Source of the DNA: an uncultured Varibaculum sp.
GTDB lineage: Bacteria; Actinomycetota; Actinomycetes; Actinomycetales; Actinomycetaceae
Length of the DNA: 15,416 nt
Assembly (NCBI GenBank): GCA_947253735.1
Contig: CAMYAU010000027.1
Location: 1 to 15,416 of the forward strand
Direction: 5' to 3'
Shown here: positions 13,068 to 15,416 of the stretch, piece by piece
Position numbering within the stretch: position 1 is the stretch's first letter
Layout: the number at the start of each line of letters is the position of its first letter
Made by a program: the position numbers and the translations under genes
The notes under the pieces: model-generated
What the model saw: only the letters and a program-made list of their open reading frames with translations
Told to the model about the DNA's origin: nothing
Databases searched by the model: none

Positions 13068-13873
13068 CGGTACATCCCCCTAAAGAGTCCATCCAGGCTG
13101 GTTTGATAGGTACTGCGGAGTTGGTCTGCGTCTCCGGTTAAAAATACTTGTCCAGCGGACATGAATACCGCAGTAGAGACTATGGATTCCACGTCGTTAA
13201 TCAGGTGGGTCGATAGCAGCATTACTGCCTGGGGGTTAAACCGGGAAATAACTGCCCGCAAGATCACGTCCCGGGCCGCTGGATCGACTCCGCTAATGGG
13301 CTCGTCTAGCAGATAAACGTGCGCATTTCGCGACATAATTAGCGCGACTTGTAGCTTTTCGCGCATACCCTTGGACATGGCAGATAGCTTCCGGTCGGCT
13401 GGCAGACGGAAAAAATCTACCATTTCATAGGCTTTCGCGGAATCGAAGTCAGTAAAGAAATCCTGGTATTGGCGGATTGCCGCGCGCGGGGTGAGATTAT
13501 CTGCCAGCAAAGAACTGTCGGGGAGGTAGGAGGTAAAAGCTTTGGTCTCAGCTCCGGGAGTTTTCCCGAAAAGCCGGACTTCGCCCTCGTAATCCTGCAT
13601 AACCCCAGCCAAGATTTTCATTAGGGTGGTTTTTCCGCAGCCGTTTGGCCCCATGAGGCCAACTATGCCCCCGGAGGACAAAGTTAAGTTGGCGTTAACC
13701 AGTCCGATTTGGGATCCGTAGAACTTCGATACTCCCTTTACTTCAATGGCGGGAGGAGGTGTCTGCGTTTGCGTATGGTCGTTTGTAGAGTTTGCCCTGG
13801 TGAATTGTTCGGGGTTTGCGCCTGGGCTGGAGGCCGGAGGCGTTGGGAACTGATTTAACTGATTTTCAGTCAT
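13064..13873 (-). CDS. ABC transporter ATPase of the GntR-controlled operon
   Basis: The 269-residue protein has an ABC domain from about residue 42. Its motifs are Walker A GPNGCGKTT (75-83), signature MSKGM (166-170), Walker B VYLLDEP (186-192) and switch His223. MSKGM in place of LSGGQ and the STHLINDVES end are usual for ABC-2 export ATPases (YtrB type). The Q-loop position reads YLPDSSLL, with Asp where Gln or Glu is common. The first 40 residues are a Pro/Thr/Gln/Asn-rich extension not needed for the ABC fold. The start overlaps the GntR gene by 8 nt and the end overlaps the permease by 4 nt. It would power the permease downstream. Confidence 0.9.
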   Translation of the reverse strand: MTENQLNQFPTPPASSPGANPEQFTRANSTNDHTQTQTPPPAIEVKGVSKFYGSQIGLVNANLTLSSGGIVGLMGPNGCGKTTLMKILAGVMQDYEGEVRLFGKTPGAETKAFTSYLPDSSLLADNLTPRAAIRQYQDFFTDFDSAKAYEMVDFFRLPADRKLSAMSKGMREKLQVALIMSRNAHVYLLDEPISGVDPAARDVILRAVISRFNPQAVMLLSTHLINDVESIVSTAVFMSAGQVFLTGDADQLRSTYQTSLDGLFRGMYR

Positions 13874-14237
13874 GAGATTTTCCCTTCTTCCATTGTTTTT
13901 CTACTAAGTCGAGTGTTTGGGGTAGGGTAGCGCCAGCTTTTTTCATGGTGGCGGCGTATTGGTCGGTGTGCTCCAGGAATGCTTTTTGGCGAGTCAGCCA
14001 GATCTTGTCCTGGTCTTGGGTTACGAACCGTCCGGCGGTGCGCTCTGATACTGCCAGTCCTTCGCGCTCTAGTTCTGATAGGGCGCGCTGCACCGTATTC
14101 GGGTTGGCTCCTACCATTTGCGCGAGGTCGCGCACGCTGGGAATTTTGCTCCCTGGCGGCCAGCTTCCAGAAGTTATCCGACGAGAAAACTCATCACGCA
14201 ATTGGCTCCAAATCGGAATTGCTGAGTTCAGTTCCAT
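13866..14237 (-). CDS. GntR-family transcriptional regulator, YtrA subfamily
   Basis: The 123-residue protein has a winged helix-turn-helix at about 9-73 (PIWSQLRDEFSRRI, then GSKIPSVRDLAQMVGANPNT, then VQRALSELEREGL). Only a short helical C-terminus of about 50 residues follows. This lack of a large ligand domain defines the YtrA subfamily, whose members usually repress their own ABC operon. The ATG at 14237 is chosen because AAAGGAGG stands just before it. The frame extends to a TTG at 14264, but that lies in promoter DNA. Its own promoter carries two tandem operator-like repeats. First gene of the operon with the ATPase and permease. Confidence 0.92.
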   Translation of the reverse strand: MELNSAIPIWSQLRDEFSRRITSGSWPPGSKIPSVRDLAQMVGANPNTVQRALSELEREGLAVSERTAGRFVTQDQDKIWLTRQKAFLEHTDQYAATMKKAGATLPQTLDLVEKQWKKGKSHD

Positions 14238-14255
14238 GTCCCCTCCTTTCTGTTT

Positions 14256-14277
14256 CTGTGTCAATGTAATAATACAG
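14256..14277. promoter_or_regulatory. Operator-like repeat 1 (proximal), over the -10 box of the GntR operon
   Basis: The site reads CTGTGTCA-n6-TAATACAG: an inverted repeat of pattern CTGTRTYA-n6-TRAYACAG. It is repeated 38 bp away with 17 of 22 bases identical. It overlaps the -10 hexamer (14274-14279), a position that would block RNA polymerase. Probably bound by the GntR/YtrA dimer encoded next to it. Confidence 0.65.
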
Positions 14278-14302
14278 TAACTCTGTTGGGGTGCTGTGTC
14301 AA
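14274..14302 (-). promoter_or_regulatory. Promoter of the GntR-ABC operon
   Basis: On the minus strand TTGACA (14302-14297) and TACTGT (14279-14274) are exactly 17 bp apart. They would start RNA about 30 nt before the GntR ATG. The -35 box is a perfect consensus. Confidence 0.7.
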
Positions 14303-14315
14303 GTGGTTAATACAG
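14294..14315. promoter_or_regulatory. Operator-like repeat 2 (distal), over the -35 box of the GntR operon
   Basis: The site reads CTGTGTCA-n6-TAATACAG, the second copy of the same 22-bp element, and contains the whole -35 hexamer. A separate longer-range pair AACTCTGT (14279-14286) and ACAGAGTT (14312-14319) overlaps the right half. Confidence 0.65.
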
Positions 14316-14341
14316 AGTTGTTTTGTAGTTTTTAGGTGGAG

Positions 14342-14353
14342 GACAATATTGTC
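14342..14353. repeat. Perfect 12-bp palindrome GACAATATTGTC
   Basis: It has fully symmetric arms without a spacer, upstream of the GntR operon promoter. It could be another protein-binding site or chance. The rest of 14320-14490 shows no gene or clear structure. Confidence 0.3.
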
Positions 14354-14493
14354 GCCATACCTGGAGTTCAAGCAGGGACATTGGTTTTCCCTCTTGCCCG
14401 AAAGTAGGAAGTTTTCTCTCATTTTGTCACGCTTTGTTGCTCGTTTTTTAAGGTCGGGAAACCGGTTAGATTTACACGGATTGGGCAAGAAAA

Positions 14494-14599
14494 GCGCGGG
14501 GAAGAGGTTTTATCCGAGTGGGCGCGGCGGGCATAAAGTTTGGGAAATACGCAAGTATTTTCCGAACTTTGGGCGGGAGGAAAAACCTCTTTCTCGCGC
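14494..14599 (+). ncRNA. Candidate structured RNA, long nested hairpin of unknown family
   Basis: Bases 14494-14511 pair with 14582-14599 over 18 consecutive positions, including two G-U pairs (14501/14592 and 14499/14594). Inside, 14535-14550 pair with 14555-14570 over 16 positions with two more G-U pairs, closed by a GCAA (GNRA) tetraloop. The internal loop holds 23 nt on the 5' side and 11 G-rich nt on the 3' side. All four non-Watson-Crick pairs are G-U on the plus strand and would be C-A mismatches on the minus strand, which points to plus-strand RNA. TAGATT (14467-14472) is a weak -10 candidate. It lacks SRP, 6S, tmRNA, RNase P and 6C signatures that I know. A mobile-element (MITE-like) inverted repeat is the main alternative. 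Confidence 0.5.
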
Positions 14600-14633
14600 G
14601 TCCTAGCAGGCTACGTAGCTTATGATCGATTAA

Positions 14634-14675
14634 GGAAGAGAAAATCCCGCGACATATGCGGACATATGTCGCGGG
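14634..14675 (-). terminator. Terminator of tRNA-Pro
   Basis: CCCGCGACATATG (14646-14658) and CATATGTCGCGGG (14663-14675) form a perfect 13-bp stem with a 4-nt loop, 11 nt past the tRNA. On the minus strand ATTTTCTCTT follows the stem. Confidence 0.85.
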
Positions 14676-14686
14676 ACATCACAGAG

Positions 14687-14760
14687 TCGGGGCGACAGGA
14701 TTTGAACCTGCGACCCCCTGCTCCCAAAGCAGGTGCGCTACCAAACTGCGCCACGCCCCG
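14687..14760 (-). tRNA. tRNA-Pro (anticodon TGG)
   Basis: A full cloverleaf is visible on the minus strand. The acceptor CGGGGCG pairs with CGCCCCG and the D-stem is GCGC/GCGC. The anticodon stem CCTGC/GCAGG encloses loop TTTGGGA (anticodon TGG, reads CCA). The T-arm is GCAGG-TTCGAAT-CCTGT. The discriminator A is followed by CTC, so the CCA end is not encoded and must be added, unlike the other two tRNAs here. Confidence 0.95.
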
Positions 14761-14789
14761 TCAGTTTTAGTTTCTGACCTCTAATAGGT

Positions 14790-14825
14790 TACACTGTTTC
14801 TCGCGCCTTTCGTTAACTCGAAAGG
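14790..14825 (+). promoter_or_regulatory. tRNA-Gly promoter -10 candidate and leader hairpin
   Basis: TACACT (14790-14795) could be the -10 box, with only a weak TTAGTT 17 bp upstream. The leader then contains CCTTTCG (14806-14812) and CGAAAGG (14819-14825), a 7-bp hairpin ending 10 nt before the tRNA. Confidence 0.35.
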
Positions 14826-14835
14826 AAAGCCAGTT

Positions 14836-14909
14836 GCGAGTGTAGCTCAATGGTAGAGCCCCAGCCTTCCAAGCTGGTCATGCGGGTTCGATTCCCGTCA
14901 CTCGCTCCA
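14836..14909 (+). tRNA. tRNA-Gly (anticodon TCC)
   Basis: A full cloverleaf is visible. The acceptor GCGAGTG pairs with CACTCGC and the D-stem is GCTC/GAGC. The anticodon stem CCAGC/GCTGG encloses loop CTTCCAA (anticodon TCC, reads GGA). The T-arm is CGGGT-TCGATTC-CCG(T), and CCA is encoded at 14907-14909. It is divergent from tRNA-Pro. Its 3' end borders the repeat cluster and serine-recombinase gene, a common place for integrated elements. Confidence 0.95.
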
Positions 14910-14936
14910 CTTAGACGTCGGATTTGATAAGTACCC

Positions 14937-15063
14937 TTTTGCGTTAGCGAGTATCGCTTAGGGGGGTGTGAAAAATCGCTTGCGTTAGCGGGTTTGGGTT
15001 TTGCGTTACCTAGTATCGTGTTTTCGCTGTTCGCGTAGGGTTTTGGGGTTTAACTCGCTAACG
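14937..15063. repeat. Cluster of direct and inverted repeats built on GCGTTAGCGAG, in a 247-bp gene-free gap
   Basis: Copy A (14937-14956) and copy C (14999-15018) match at about 17 of 20 positions (TTTTGCGTTA...AGTATCG), 62 bp apart. Copy B (14980-14993, TTGCGTTAGCGGG) lies between them. Copy D (15053-15063, ACTCGCTAACG) is an exact inverted match of 11 bases of copy A. CGTTAACG at 15093-15100 is a related palindrome. The cluster fills the gap (14910-15156) between tRNA-Gly and the recombinase gene. It could be recombinase-binding or attachment-site DNA, or iteron-like protein sites. I see no gene in the gap. Confidence 0.55.
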
Positions 15064-15156
15064 GAAATGGAAAATGCGCCTATCTGACCCGGCGTTAACG
15101 GTGGGTAAGTGGTGGCGGTTCGACTCTGGCGCTCTAGCCGTGTTTAGGGTGTGGGA

Positions 15157-15416
15157 TTAAAGATTGACCGTTATTTCTTTCCCGGTTCTAAAAATGAACC
15201 GGATCTGGTTTGCACCGATGACGGCGTGGTCGATCAGGGCGTTCCATTGACCGGACTGGAAGTGCTCGATGGGTTTGCCGGCTAGCTGGGAGTAGGCGGT
15301 TTTGATCGCGGTGGCTTTGGCGTTTTTAGCCGCTATCTGCGCGTCAACGGCGTGTTTTTCTGCGAGTGTTTTCTGGTATTTCGCGTCTAGTTGGGTGTAT
15401 TTGGCGAGGTATTGTT
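15157..15416 (-). CDS. C-terminal end of a large serine recombinase (integrase/transposase type), 5' part outside window
   Basis: The minus-strand frame is open from the right edge to TAA at 15157-15159 and gives 85 residues with no start in view. They read QYLAKYTQLDAKYQKTLAEK, then a charged helical stretch. The end is FQSGQWNALIDHAVIGANQI, then RFIFRTGKEITVNL. A coiled-coil segment followed by 'W..L.D...(V/I)......F.F..G.EI' at the very end is typical of large serine recombinases of phages and integrative elements. The catalytic resolvase domain would lie off the right side, so activity cannot be judged. Its 3' end points at the repeat cluster and tRNA-Gly, which suggests that the edge of an integrated element is here. 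Confidence 0.65.
   Translation of the reverse strand, partial: QYLAKYTQLDAKYQKTLAEKHAVDAQIAAKNAKATAIKTAYSQLAGKPIEHFQSGQWNALIDHAVIGANQIRFIFRTGKEITVNL

Noticed and set aside
14238..14264. Longer GntR start at TTG 14264
   Set aside because: The TTGACA at that start lies in promoter/operator DNA, while ATG 14237 has a near-perfect Shine-Dalgarno sequence.
14494..14599. SRP RNA, 6S RNA or 6C RNA
   Set aside because: The SRP loop motif (GGAAGGAAGCAGCC type), the 6S central bubble with long closing stems, and paired C-rich hairpin loops of 6C RNA are all missing.
14286..14606. 106-codon plus-strand open frame between the GntR operon and tRNA-Pro
   Set aside because: It lacks a ribosome-binding site, covers operator DNA and a strongly base-paired region, and has no protein features.
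14937..15063. CRISPR array
   Set aside because: Copies are few, short and irregularly spaced, and one is inverted; no spacer regularity.
15117..15126. GGTTCGACTC as a duplicated tRNA-Gly 3' end (attachment-site copy)
   Set aside because: Only about nine bases match the T-loop consensus; the flanks do not pair or match the tRNA acceptor end, so chance is likelier.

Overview
The window looks like chromosomal DNA of a medium-GC actinomycete, probably Actinomycetaceae (Varibaculum/Mobiluncus-like; this genus-level guess is tentative). Pointers are a CtpE-like P-type ATPase end, a cysteine-free ribosomal protein L32, a plausible leaderless gene, and a YtrA-type GntR/ABC operon. Most of the window is ordinary core genome, but it has rich RNA-level regulation and a mobile-element edge at the right end.

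Layout. 1-1625: the 3' end of a CtpE-like cation ATPase, then a manganese (yybP-ykoY) riboswitch that starts 2 nt after its stop and leads a TerC-family membrane protein. 1644-6369 (minus strand): a five-gene operon under a TPP riboswitch. Its order is APH-fold kinase, lipoprotein binding protein, permease, ATPase, then a second NMT1/ThiY-like protein with no signal peptide. This is a thiamine or thiamine-precursor (probably pyrimidine) uptake and salvage system. 6438-8921: tRNA-Val, an M18 aminopeptidase with a likely leaderless start, and a DUF6308-like protein with a Lys/Glu-rich tail. 9160-10689 (minus): cysK-cysE for cysteine synthesis, with a long structured upstream region. 11082-12159: a YigZ/IMPACT-family protein and, divergent from it, rpmF.

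12240-14315 (minus): GntR regulator, ABC ATPase and six-helix permease, translationally coupled. Two tandem 22-bp operator-like repeats, 38 bp apart, cover the -10 and -35 boxes of the promoter, which suggests autoregulation. 14320-14686: no convincing gene, but a long nested fold at 14494-14599. All of its non-Watson-Crick pairs are G-U on the plus strand, so I propose a plus-strand structured RNA. It matches no family I recognise.

14687-15416: divergent tRNA-Pro and tRNA-Gly, a cluster of direct and inverted repeats built on GCGTTAGCGAG, and the C-terminal 85 residues of a large serine recombinase running in from the right. This suggests that an integrated element abuts the tRNA-Gly gene.

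The most novel items are the candidate RNA at 14494-14599, the tandem operators, the signal-less ThiY-like protein in the TPP operon, and the repeat cluster beside the recombinase.
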